DNA of 6,251 nt, from contig JAGAFT010000017.1 in NCBI GenBank assembly GCA_017627975.1, positions 1 through 6,251 on the forward strand, written 5' to 3'. The DNA is from Oscillospiraceae bacterium (GTDB lineage: Bacteria > Bacillota_A > Clostridia > Oscillospirales > Oscillospiraceae). A program made the position numbers and the translations under genes. Below are positions 1 through 5,893 of this stretch, one piece after another (the first letter of the stretch is position 1; each line of letters begins with the position of its first letter). The notes under the pieces were generated by a model. That model did no database searches. It worked only from the letters and a program-made list of their open reading frames with translations, and was not told the DNA's origin.

Positions 1-609
1 GAGATTCATGATCGCGGACTCCTCCGGCTGAAACAGGCTGTTGGTATAGATTCCCGCCTCCAGATCGTCCGGTTTGCTGGTGCTGTGCCGGAACCTGATC
101 TTTCGCTTCGATCCGTCCGGAAGCAGCTCAAAGAAATAATCATCCGTGTTGTTGATGACCAGCGACGGCGTCCCGGCGAACCAGCTGTGGGCCCAGGTAT
201 CCGCCAGCACGTGCATCGCGATCCCCGCAGCCTCCGGGCCGTTCCCCTTTGCCAGCTCCACCGTGCTTTCGACAAGATCTCCGTTCGGACGGCAGATCAG
301 GCGGTATTTGTTCCGGTACAGTCTGGTGCAGCCGCTCTTTTCCGCCTGAAGATCGTAAGGCAGGAAATGGAAGGAGGCCCAGATTCTCGTAATATCCTGC
401 AGCCCCAGGAGATCCGTTCTCGCGTTCGCCATCTCCATGGTCAGCTGGGTTGTCGCCGCCGACCGCGGCGCTTTGAGCTTCACCAGCAGGTTTCTGGAGC
501 AGAGATCCACAAACTGTGCGCTGGTACAGAGGCGCATGCTCTCCTCATGGCTGTATCCCGCGAGGACAGCCGCGCAGTAGGTCGCGTAATAGTGAAAATC
601 CTTCTGCAT
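1..609 (-). CDS. DUF6765 family protein, partial (C-terminus outside window)
   Basis: The reading frame stays open for 203 codons from ATG at 609 to the left edge, so the C-terminus is missing. The start is supported by a GGGAG ribosome binding site (617-621) 7 bases upstream, inside the end of the preceding gene. The N-terminus (MQKDFHYYATYCAAVLAGYS) and the segment HVLADTWAHSWFAG (residues 133-146) match what I know as DUF6765, a family of unknown function. The spacing H133-x3-D137-x3-H141, with further conserved-looking H6 and D35, is typical of metal-liganding helices, so a metal-dependent hydrolase fold is possible; this is inference. There is no signal peptide or membrane segment in the visible part, so it is probably cytoplasmic. 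It begins 4 bases after the stop of the membrane-protein gene and should be co-transcribed with it. Family assignment is from memory of the motif, moderately sure; function unknown. Confidence 0.8.
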   Translation of the reverse strand, partial: MQKDFHYYATYCAAVLAGYSHEESMRLCTSAQFVDLCSRNLLVKLKAPRSAATTQLTMEMANARTDLLGLQDITRIWASFHFLPYDLQAEKSGCTRLYRNKYRLICRPNGDLVESTVELAKGNGPEAAGIAMHVLADTWAHSWFAGTPSLVINNTDDYFFELLPDGSKRKIRFRHSTSKPDDLEAGIYTNSLFQPEESAIMNL

Positions 610-613
610 CTTC

Positions 614-1117
614 TCACTCCCGCTCTGCAAGCTGCCTGCGAAGCTTCCTGACCCGGACAGCGGACCAGCACATCTCAAAGGTAATAACCGCGGATGTGAT
701 CTCCACAAACAGCGACGCCAGCAGATCCAGATTCAGTTCTATGTGGATTCCGGGTATTACGATGGCGCTTGCCGTCAGGGCCAGACCCAGAAATGCAATC
801 AGAAAAGCGACTGCGATATAGCCCGGACGTCTTCTCTCTCCTCTTCCTTCCGCGATCGCAGACCGGCCGATATAGAGCCGGACCGCGATTTCAACGACCA
901 TGGTGACAGCGATCATGAAGATATATACCATCTTCGCGATTGTCTCATTCGCTTCCGGTACCACGATTTCTTCCGTGATACTGCTCCATTGGGCCGTGGT
1001 ATACAGAATTGTTTTGACGATGCTCCAGACACCGAAAACCATGACGCCGAGCCCCACGATTTTCAGTGTATCCTGGTTTTTTCTCAATTGGATCTGCAGC
1101 GCGTCGTTCTCCTGCAT
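614..1117 (-). CDS. Small four-helix integral membrane protein, function unknown
   Basis: This encodes 167 residues. Four hydrophobic segments are visible at about residues 20-41, 60-84, 99-121 and 130-152, with a basic loop between helices 2 and 3 (GRGERRRPGY, about 91-100) and a charged C-terminal tail (VRKLRRQLAERE). By the positive-inside rule both the loop and the tail are probably cytoplasmic. I do not recognise a named family. The start at ATG 1117 is chosen because AGAGGGAG (1123-1130) lies 5 bases upstream. An in-frame ATG at 1192 would add 25 residues, but it overlaps the -10 box of the promoter and would not be in the transcript. It is the first gene of a two-gene minus-strand unit, and its stop (TGA, 616-614) sits 4 bases before the DUF6765 start, so the two proteins may work together at the membrane; that is inference. 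Confidence 0.8.
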   Translation of the reverse strand: MQENDALQIQLRKNQDTLKIVGLGVMVFGVWSIVKTILYTTAQWSSITEEIVVPEANETIAKMVYIFMIAVTMVVEIAVRLYIGRSAIAEGRGERRRPGYIAVAFLIAFLGLALTASAIVIPGIHIELNLDLLASLFVEITSAVITFEMCWSAVRVRKLRRQLAERE

Positions 1118-1180
1118 CCGATCTCCCTCTTTTTCCGTACAGCCGCTGTCGCCGGCGCTTCCCTTTGCATGATTTCCGAT

Positions 1181-1209
1181 ATTATAATCCATTTCCCCTG
1201 AAAACTCAA
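1181..1209 (-). promoter_or_regulatory. Sigma-A type promoter for the membrane protein/DUF6765 unit
   Basis: On the minus strand TTGAGT (1209-1204) and a perfect TATAAT (1186-1181) are separated by exactly 17 bases. The expected transcription start is near 1174, giving a leader of about 57 bases before ATG 1117. The upstream in-frame ATG at 1192 overlaps the -10 element, which excludes it as a start. Confidence 0.75.
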
Positions 1210-1234
1210 TCGCTTCTGCATTCCGCTGCCGTTT

Positions 1235-1258
1235 TCCCGTTCCGTTTCATATACGGGA
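1235..1258. promoter_or_regulatory. Inverted repeat between divergent promoters, possible operator
   Basis: TCCCGT (1235-1240) and ACGGGA (1253-1258) form perfect 6-base arms separated by 12 bases. They lie between the -35 boxes of the leftward and rightward promoters, where a shared regulator could act on both. Arms of this length can arise by chance, so this is a weak candidate. Confidence 0.25.
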
Positions 1259-1271
1259 TACAAGCTTTCCC

Positions 1272-1301
1272 TTGACAATTCCCTTTGCAATGATGTATTC
1301 T
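1272..1301 (+). promoter_or_regulatory. Candidate promoter of the permease-BMP-phosphoesterase operon
   Basis: A consensus TTGACA (1272-1277) is followed after 18 bases by TATTCT (1296-1301), which matches the -10 consensus at 4 of 6 positions. The predicted start near 1308 gives a leader of about 60 bases to ATG 1368. The location upstream of a three-gene operon and back to back with the leftward promoter is sensible. The weak -10 suggests that activation or moderate expression is possible. Confidence 0.5.
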
Positions 1302-1367
1302 TGCACACGGTCTCCCCGGGCGCCGCTCTGTGGGAGAACGCGACGGACGCAGGAAGTGATACGGTAC

Positions 1368-2273
1368 ATGAAACAATCGAATTCTTCTGTCCTCGGCCCC
1401 GCTCTCATCATCCTGGCGGGCATCTTCTGGGGCAGCATGGGGATTTTCGTCCGCAGGCTCACGGCCTTCGGCTTCACCTCGATTCAGATCACCTCTGTCC
1501 GGCTGACCCTGGCCGCGGTCGCTTTCTGCCTGATCCTGCTTTTGTGTGACCCGGCGGGCTTTCGCATTTCTCCGCGGGATCTGCCTCTCTTTCTCGGTCT
1601 CGGTGTCGGAAGCGTTCTGTTTTTCTCCTCCTGTTACTTCACCGCGATCAACATGATGTCCCTCTCCACCGCCGCAATCCTGCTCTATACCTCCCCGATC
1701 TGGATCATGCTGATGTCCGTGCTCTTCTTCCATGAGAAGCTGACCGGCCGGAAGCTTCTTGCCCTGGCCCTTGCCTTCGGCGGCTGCGTTCTCGTCTCCG
1801 GGATCTCCGGCGGCGGCCTCACGCTGCCCGGTCTTCTGATCGGGCTCGGTTCCGGGTTCGGCTACGGGCTCTATAGCATTCTCGGCACCGTCGCGCTGCG
1901 GCGCTATTCCCCCTATTCCGTCACCACCTGGACCTTCCTCTTTGCGGCCGTGGGCTCCTGGTTCATCAGCCGTCCGGCAGAGATCATCGCCAGAATCTCC
2001 TCTGCTCCCTCTCCCCTCGGTCTGTTTCTCTTCTGCTGCCTCACGGCGCTGATTACCGCCGTGGTTCCCTTCCTCACCTATACGCTGGGCCTCCGCACCG
2101 TAGAGGCCAGCCGTGCCGGAATTCTCGCCACCATTGAGCCGATGGTCGCCACGCTGATCGGTGTGCTCGTCTTCTCTGAGCCCCTGACGCTCTCTTCCGG
2201 CCTCGGCGTGCTGCTGATCCTGGCAGCCGTCATTCTCCTGAACCTGAAAGAAAAAAGAAAGGACGTTTCATGA
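1368..2273 (+). CDS. EamA/DMT superfamily permease
   Basis: The predicted 301-residue protein has the length and layout of a DMT (drug/metabolite transporter) permease: two EamA repeats of about five helices each. The first repeat covers roughly residues 8-145 (with FWGSMG at 20-25 and YTSPIWIMLMSVLFFHEKLT at 107-126). The second covers roughly 153-292 and ends in the typical segment around TIEPMVATLIGVLVFSEPLT (255-274). A basic tail (KEKRKDVS) follows. Such proteins sit in the cytoplasmic membrane and export or exchange small metabolites; the substrate cannot be read from the sequence. The start at ATG 1368 is preferred over an upstream ATG at 1272 because the upstream 32 residues are not hydrophobic or family-like, the earlier ATG falls on the -35 box, and AGGAAG lies about 11 bases before 1368. 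Its stop overlaps the next start by four bases (ATGA), so translation of the two is coupled. Confidence 0.92.
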   Translation: MKQSNSSVLGPALIILAGIFWGSMGIFVRRLTAFGFTSIQITSVRLTLAAVAFCLILLLCDPAGFRISPRDLPLFLGLGVGSVLFFSSCYFTAINMMSLSTAAILLYTSPIWIMLMSVLFFHEKLTGRKLLALALAFGGCVLVSGISGGGLTLPGLLIGLGSGFGYGLYSILGTVALRRYSPYSVTTWTFLFAAVGSWFISRPAEIIARISSAPSPLGLFLFCCLTALITAVVPFLTYTLGLRTVEASRAGILATIEPMVATLIGVLVFSEPLTLSSGLGVLLILAAVILLNLKEKRKDVS

Positions 2274-4216
2274 GATCTGAAGCGGTTGAACAATACAACC
2301 ATGCCCTGAAGGCAGGGCAGAAATACTACAAGAACGCCGTCCTCCACGGCGAATATCCCTATCCTCTCGTGCTGGATGACATCATACAGGAATCCGCCGT
2401 CGCCGGCTATGCCGATCTTGGCATTATCCAGGTACCTGCCGACCGTTTTGTCGGTACCAAGTCCGCCGGACGGACGGCTGCCCTCGCCGGGAATTTCATG
2501 CCCCTGCTGGAACCGACAAGTGAATTTGCCGCCAAGTGGATCAGCCTCTGTGATGCCCACCTGAGCGAAGAAGGCATCCGCGACGCAGTGGAATGCTATG
2601 AATTTTTGGGCCGGTTTTACATTCAGGAGGGCAACAAGCGGCTCAGCGTGCTGCTCAGCTATGACTCGCCCCGCATCGCCGCCCATGTCAGGCGCGTGAT
2701 CCCACGCTGGTCCGAAGATCATGAAGTGCAGGTCTATTATGAGTTTATGCACTTCTACTCTCTCTCCGGCCTCTACGGGATCGACTTCCGCCACCGGGGC
2801 AGTTATGCCAAACTTCAGGCGGCCCTGGGCTTTGAGCCGGAACACGTCTGGACCGATCAGGAGAGGCGCAGCTTCTCTGCCGGGTTCAGCCACTTCCGCG
2901 ACGCGCTGCAGAAGCAGCGGCCCGGGCAGGATCAGGTCACTCCGGCCGAAGCGCTTCTGACCTGGCTGCAGGTCTTTTCCTTCTCCGACATCAAGGATCT
3001 GACGCTGCCGGAACTCTCCAAGCGGATCGACACCCTGTGGCCGGACATGCTGGCGCAGACGGACGACACCGCCATCGAACTCAGCACCGAGCCCGCTGAC
3101 AAAGGAAAGAACGTCATTTCCAAGATCATCAGCATCGCCCGCCCGGACCACCTGAACATCGCTTTTCTCTATGACGCTCCTCCCGAGTACAGCACCTGGG
3201 TTCAGGCCCATGATGAGGGGCGGCAGTATCTCGAGGATCAGCTCGGTTCCAAGGTCTCCGTAAAGACCTATCTGCGGGACTTCCGGGACTACGAGGCCGT
3301 GCTCGAAGAGGCCATTGCCGACGGTGCGGAGCTCGTCTTCGCCACCGACGCCGCCATGGTCAGCGCCTGCCGCAAAGCCGCCGCTCTTCACAAGAACGTC
3401 CGCTTCCTGACCTGCGCGGTGTTCCAGCCCTATACCGGCGTCCGCATGTACAACGGCCGGACCTATGAATGCAAGTATATCACCGGCGCCATCGCCGGAA
3501 TCATGTCCGAGAGCAATGAGATCGGCTATGTTGCCAACAATCCGATCTTCGGCACCCCGGCCAGCGTCAACGCCTTCGCGCTCGGCGCCCGTATGACCAA
3601 CCCGAAGGCCGTCATCCGCCTTGACTGGGCCTGCCTGCCAGGCGATCCGGTGAAGCGGCTTCTGGACAGCGGTGTTTCCGTCATCTCCAACCGCGAAATT
3701 GTCAGCTCCGGCACTGTCTGGAAGGACTTCGAGCTCGGCACCTTCAAACTGCAGAAGGACGGCACCCTCATCCCCCTGGTCACGCCTTTCTGGGACTGGG
3801 GCAAGCTCTATGAAAAGATCGTCTGGAGCATCTTCAGCGGCGCCTGGAACGACATCTCCGACAGCAAGGCCATCAACTACTGGTGGGGCATGGCCAGCGG
3901 CGTGCTCGATGTCCACCTGAGCAAGTATCTCCCCGACGGCGTTGCCGGTCTCGGCCGGATTCTCCGCACGGGGATCTGCAACGGCTCTCTTCAGCCCTTC
4001 CGCATGCGCATCTTCGACCAAAGCGGCACCCTGCGCAACGACGGGGAGCACTCCTTCAGTCCGGACGAAATCGTCTCCATGGACTGGTTCTGCGATAATG
4101 TTGTCGGCAGAGTCCCCGATTACGAAGAGCTCCGCCCCGAATACGCCGAAACCATGCACATTCTCGGTCTGTACAGAAAAAAACTGCTCCCGGAGGCAGA
4201 AGGAGGACAGCTGTGA
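2270..4216 (+). CDS. Cytosolic BMP-domain protein with ParB-like N-terminal domain
   Basis: The product has 648 residues. Residues about 35-130 resemble a ParB/Srx-like domain, with LGIIQVPADRFVGTKSAGR (50-68) and GRFYIQEGNKRLSVL (114-128) containing the GNKR core. After a helical linker (about 175-290), a BMP-type periplasmic-binding fold starts at LNIAFLYDAP (295-304) and runs to about 575, including FATDAAMVSACRKAA (357-371), GAIAGIMSESNEIGYVANNP (406-425) and WDWGKLYEKI (508-517). A tail of about 70 residues closes the protein. BMP proteins usually bind nucleosides as lipoproteins of ABC importers. This one has no signal peptide or lipobox, so it is probably an intracellular ligand sensor, as with the related Bacillus protein Med; the ligand is unknown. 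AAAGGA (2258-2263) lies 6 bases before the ATG, which overlaps the permease stop. Databases may call it an ABC substrate-binding protein, but no transporter subunits are present here. Confidence 0.88.
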   Translation: MRSEAVEQYNHALKAGQKYYKNAVLHGEYPYPLVLDDIIQESAVAGYADLGIIQVPADRFVGTKSAGRTAALAGNFMPLLEPTSEFAAKWISLCDAHLSEEGIRDAVECYEFLGRFYIQEGNKRLSVLLSYDSPRIAAHVRRVIPRWSEDHEVQVYYEFMHFYSLSGLYGIDFRHRGSYAKLQAALGFEPEHVWTDQERRSFSAGFSHFRDALQKQRPGQDQVTPAEALLTWLQVFSFSDIKDLTLPELSKRIDTLWPDMLAQTDDTAIELSTEPADKGKNVISKIISIARPDHLNIAFLYDAPPEYSTWVQAHDEGRQYLEDQLGSKVSVKTYLRDFRDYEAVLEEAIADGAELVFATDAAMVSACRKAAALHKNVRFLTCAVFQPYTGVRMYNGRTYECKYITGAIAGIMSESNEIGYVANNPIFGTPASVNAFALGARMTNPKAVIRLDWACLPGDPVKRLLDSGVSVISNREIVSSGTVWKDFELGTFKLQKDGTLIPLVTPFWDWGKLYEKIVWSIFSGAWNDISDSKAINYWWGMASGVLDVHLSKYLPDGVAGLGRILRTGICNGSLQPFRMRIFDQSGTLRNDGEHSFSPDEIVSMDWFCDNVVGRVPDYEELRPEYAETMHILGLYRKKLLPEAEGGQL

Positions 4217-4803
4217 AGCTGCTGCTCATCTCAGATGAGGAAGACAAATATCTTTGGGAATATTACCGTCCGGGCAACCTAGACGGCGTGGATCTGATTC
4301 TGTCCGCAGGGGACCTCAAGGCAAGCTATCTCAGCTTCCTGGTGACCATGGCAAACCGCCCCCTGCTCTATGTCCACGGCAACCACGACTGGTCCTATGA
4401 CCGCCAGCCTCCCGAAGGCTGTGACTGCATCGATGACCGGCTCGTGGTCGTAAACGGGCTCCGGATCCTGGGCCTGGGCGGCTGCCTGCGCTATAACGGC
4501 GGACCGTATCAGTACTCCGAGCGTCAGATGCGCATGCGCATCCTGAAGCTCCAATGGAAAATCATGCGGGCGGGCGGGGTCGACATTGTTCTCACCCACG
4601 CCCCGGCCGCAGGCTATGGAGACGAGGACAACATCACACACCGCGGCTTTGAGGCCTTTCTCCCTCTTCTGGACCGCTGGCAGCCCTCCTATCTCGTCCA
4701 CGGGCATATCCACAAGCGCTATGACCCGCGGCAGCAGCGTGTCCTGCAGTACAAAAACACCACCATCATCAACGCGAACGGAAAATACTATCTGGATCTG
4801 TAA
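4213..4803 (+). CDS. Calcineurin-like metallophosphoesterase
   Basis: The 196-residue protein carries the metallophosphoesterase signature in order: SDEE (7-10), AGDLK (32-36), GNHDW (56-60), THAP (128-131) and GHIH (164-167). These supply the two-metal site ligands D8, D34, N57/H58, H129, H165 and H167. The usual first motif is D-x-H; here the third position is E10, so the first metal site differs from the textbook form. The substrate is unknown (phosphomonoester, phosphodiester or nucleotide); there is no signal peptide, so it acts in the cytoplasm. The start is GTG at 4213, whose first four bases overlap the previous stop (GTGA), with a near-perfect AGGAGG (4201-4206) 6 bases upstream. As the third gene of the operon it is translationally coupled to the BMP-domain protein, which suggests that it hydrolyses something related to the ligand sensed or moved by the other two; that link is inference. 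Confidence 0.92.
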   Translation: MKLLLISDEEDKYLWEYYRPGNLDGVDLILSAGDLKASYLSFLVTMANRPLLYVHGNHDWSYDRQPPEGCDCIDDRLVVVNGLRILGLGGCLRYNGGPYQYSERQMRMRILKLQWKIMRAGGVDIVLTHAPAAGYGDEDNITHRGFEAFLPLLDRWQPSYLVHGHIHKRYDPRQQRVLQYKNTTIINANGKYYLDL

Positions 4804-4859
4804 ACAAAAAAGCGAGCTGAACGGCCGGCAATAATTAGTTCAATCTAACTGCTCCTTAA

Positions 4860-5065
4860 AACTTACGCCCTCGGAAGAGAGCGTATTTCTTTCCTTGATC
4901 GTTCCGTTGTTCGTATCCTTACGGTCACAGCGTTCCCGGTCTGCTGTTATTTTGCGTGATCCATGATTTAACCGCCTTACATGTGCAGAAGCTTATGGGT
5001 ACCTTCACTGTGCAATGCTTCTTCATGGTATTGTAGGGTACTTTCCGTCACAAAAGCATCACACA
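4860..5065 (-). ncRNA. Candidate small RNA of about 200 nt, no known class recognised
   Basis: This gene-free stretch has a minus-strand promoter whose predicted start (about 5064) falls at the 5' end of a long stem. The segment at 5065-5054 pairs with 5020-5009 over 12 bases (TGTGTGATGCTT with AAGCATTGCACA) around a 33-base loop. Downstream are ACAGC/GCTGT (4947-4943 with 4931-4927), CGGTTA/TGACCG (4974-4969 with 4927-4922; it shares one base with the previous stem) and a 9-bp terminator-like hairpin (4885-4864). Several pairs are G-U on the minus strand but A/C mismatches on the plus strand, which points to a leftward RNA. The U-run after the last hairpin is weak (AGTTTT). I do not recognise 6S, RNase P, tmRNA, SRP RNA or a riboswitch. 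A 33-codon ORF (5026-4925) lies inside but lacks a convincing ribosome binding site. The alternative is a decayed intergenic region. Confidence 0.38.
4864..4896 (+). terminator. Candidate (possibly bidirectional) intrinsic terminator after the operon
   Basis: TACGCCCTC (4864-4872) pairs with GAGAGCGTA (4877-4885) around a GGAA loop, with one C/A mismatch on the plus strand, and is followed by TTTCTTTCCTT. It sits 61 bases past the phosphoesterase stop. Read on the minus strand the mismatch becomes a G-U pair and the loop becomes UUCC, followed by AGTTTT, so it could also end a leftward transcript. Confidence 0.5.
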
Positions 5066-5070
5066 TGCTG

Positions 5071-5099
5071 ATTTTATCATAACATTTGCATGTATTCAA
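5071..5099 (-). promoter_or_regulatory. Minus-strand promoter upstream of the candidate small RNA
   Basis: On the minus strand TTGAAT (5099-5094) and TAAAAT (5076-5071) are 17 bases apart, each one mismatch or so from the sigma-A consensus. The predicted start is near 5064. No protein gene follows on this strand before the 3' end of the opposing operon. Confidence 0.5.
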
Positions 5100-5116
5100 C
5101 AATAACAGGGATCATT

Positions 5117-5134
5117 CGCAGGAACGCAGGAACG
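5117..5134 (+). repeat. Short tandem repeat, two copies of CGCAGGAA
   Basis: CGCAGGAA occurs twice head to tail (5117-5124 and 5125-5132), followed by CG. It lies in the non-coding stretch between the small-RNA promoter and the toxin-antitoxin promoter. No function is evident. Confidence 0.5.
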
Positions 5135-5162
5135 ACACAGCGGCGGCAAACCACAGCCTGCC

Positions 5163-5183
5163 GGGAGAATCGTCCCCTGACAC
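5163..5183 (-). repeat. GGGACG-type motif, left of the toxin-antitoxin cassette
   Basis: On the minus strand this reads GTGTCAGGGGACGATTCTCC. It shares the core GGGACGnTT, in the same orientation, with the motif at 5894-5915. I recall GGGACGGTTC-type dispersed repeats from clostridial genomes, but cannot check this here. The two copies bracket the toxin-antitoxin cassette. Confidence 0.35.
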
Positions 5184-5207
5184 ACGCCTCTCTTGCACTC
5201 TAAACTT

Positions 5208-5248
5208 ATTGTTGACAATTTTCCCTGTTCTACCTAAAATAATAACAG
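5208..5248 (+). promoter_or_regulatory. Toxin-antitoxin promoter with operator-like palindromes
   Basis: A consensus TTGACA (5212-5217) and TAAAAT (5235-5240) are spaced by 17 bases, predicting a start near 5247. A palindrome ATTGT-TG-ACAAT (5208-5219) covers the -35 box, and CTGTT (5225-5229) with AACAG (5244-5248) forms an inverted repeat around the -10 box. Toxin-antitoxin complexes usually repress their own promoter at such sites, so autoregulation is likely; the exact operator is inferred. Confidence 0.65.
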
Positions 5249-5267
5249 ATATCATTGGAGAAAGGGT

Positions 5268-5489
5268 GTGTATTTGTTGAGCACAAGAGAACGCTGCAAT
5301 CAACTTCTTGATGCTGTTCCGGATTTCAAGCTTTCTTTTGTTCTGGCTTATCTACAAGGCCTGATAGCAGGGGAAGAAGCTGAAGATGATCTTTATTGTG
5401 AAGCGCTTTACCAACAATACCTTCAAGATCCCGAGCGTGAGGTCGAATACTCCCTTGAAGAATGCAAGAAGGAGTGGGGTCTTGCCTGA
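5268..5489 (+). CDS. Antitoxin of a RelE/ParE-type toxin-antitoxin pair
   Basis: This gene encodes a small acidic protein of up to 73 residues directly upstream of a RelE/ParE-type toxin and overlapping it by one base (TGATG), the usual antitoxin-first order. The sequence is mostly helical in appearance (CNQLLDAVPDFKLSFVLAYL) and ends in SLEECKKEWGLA, a tail like that of many RelB-type antitoxins that wrap the toxin. I cannot assign a DNA-binding fold with confidence. The start is uncertain: GTG at 5268 has GGAG (5257-5260) 7 bases upstream, while TTG at 5274 or 5277 could use AAAGGG (5261-5266). Starting at 5277 would give MSTRERC and 70 residues. Its role is inferred from gene order, size and the partner toxin: neutralising the toxin and, with it, repressing the promoter just upstream. 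Confidence 0.8.
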   Translation: MYLLSTRERCNQLLDAVPDFKLSFVLAYLQGLIAGEEAEDDLYCEALYQQYLQDPEREVEYSLEECKKEWGLA

Positions 5490-5749
5490 TGTACAGGATC
5501 ATCATTCGAAAACCGGCAAAGAAGTTTATAGACCGTCTCCCTCTGAACGAGAAGCGCCGCATTGTCGAGGCGATTGAGCAATTACCCGATTCGGGAGACA
5601 TCAAGCAAATGAAAGGACATCAAAATAAGGGCCTTTTTCGTCTGCGCGTCGGAGAATACAGGATCATCTATAGTCTGGATGATGAGCAGTTGATTATCTA
5701 TTTGCTTGATGCGGGAAATCGCGGCGAAATCTACAGAAGATATTCTTAA
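5489..5749 (+). CDS. RelE/ParE-superfamily toxin
   Basis: The 86-residue basic protein starts MYRIIIRKPAKKFIDRLP and has the compact RelE/ParE fold pattern. A first strand is followed by a helical pair (about 8-33), then MKGHQNKGLFRLRVGEYRIIY (41-61), the hallmark strand region with R51, R53, R58 and Y61, then LIIYLLDAGNRGEIYRRY (68-85) with R78 and Y82. RelE members cut mRNA in the ribosomal A site, whereas ParE members poison DNA gyrase. The RIIY strand and the RGEIYRRY tail lean toward RelE, but the target cannot be settled from sequence alone. ATG 5489 is preferred because AAGGAG (5469-5474) precedes it and the start is coupled to the antitoxin stop. An earlier in-frame ATG at 5462 lies before that site and would only add nine residues inside the antitoxin gene. 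A strong terminator follows at 5817. Confidence 0.88.
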   Translation: MYRIIIRKPAKKFIDRLPLNEKRRIVEAIEQLPDSGDIKQMKGHQNKGLFRLRVGEYRIIYSLDDEQLIIYLLDAGNRGEIYRRYS

Positions 5750-5816
5750 ATTGCAAAGCGATTCCCCCATGTCAACCCGGAGCGAAAACTCATGTCATAA
5801 CGAAGAATTATAGATC

Positions 5817-5861
5817 AGGCTGGATCACCGGTAAAAGTGATTCAGCCTCGTTTTTGGTTTT
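5817..5861 (+). terminator. Strong intrinsic terminator of the toxin-antitoxin operon
   Basis: AGGCTGGATCAC (5817-5828) pairs with GTGATTCAGCCT (5837-5848) over 12 bases with a single G-U, around the loop CGGTAAAA, followed by CGTTTTTGGTTTT. This is a textbook Rho-independent terminator 67 bases past the toxin stop. Confidence 0.88.
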
Positions 5862-5893
5862 GTAGGATCGAGCACGGAGAAGCAGTCAAGCAA

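Noticed and set aside
85..651. 188-codon plus-strand frame at the left edge
   Set aside because: It is opposite the DUF6765 coding sequence, which has family motifs and a ribosome binding site; the plus-strand product is unrecognisable.
743..1201. Plus-strand frame of 152 codons
   Set aside because: It overlaps the membrane-protein gene antisense, is rich in charged residues with no motif, and has no ribosome binding site that I can support.
1206..1733. Minus-strand frame of 175 codons across the permease start
   Set aside because: It is a low-complexity, charge-rich shadow of the permease gene and would cross both divergent promoters.
2078..4159. 693-codon open frame on the minus strand opposite the BMP-domain gene
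   Set aside because: It is antisense to a gene with clear family motifs, a good ribosome binding site and coupled neighbours. GC-rich codon use removes stops from the opposite frame, and the predicted product has no recognisable motif.
4925..5026. 33-codon minus-strand ORF (MKKHCTVKV..., with a CTC cysteine pair) inside the candidate small RNA
   Set aside because: The only purine-rich upstream sequence (GGAAAG) is about 14 bases away, too far for a confident start, and the ORF overlaps the proposed stems. A dual-function RNA is not excluded.
4980..5030. Two imperfect copies of TGTGCA...GCTT...ATGG on the plus strand (around 4982 and 5009)
   Set aside because: Similarity beyond TGTGCA needs gaps; it is explained as well by the stem structure and is too short to call a repeat.
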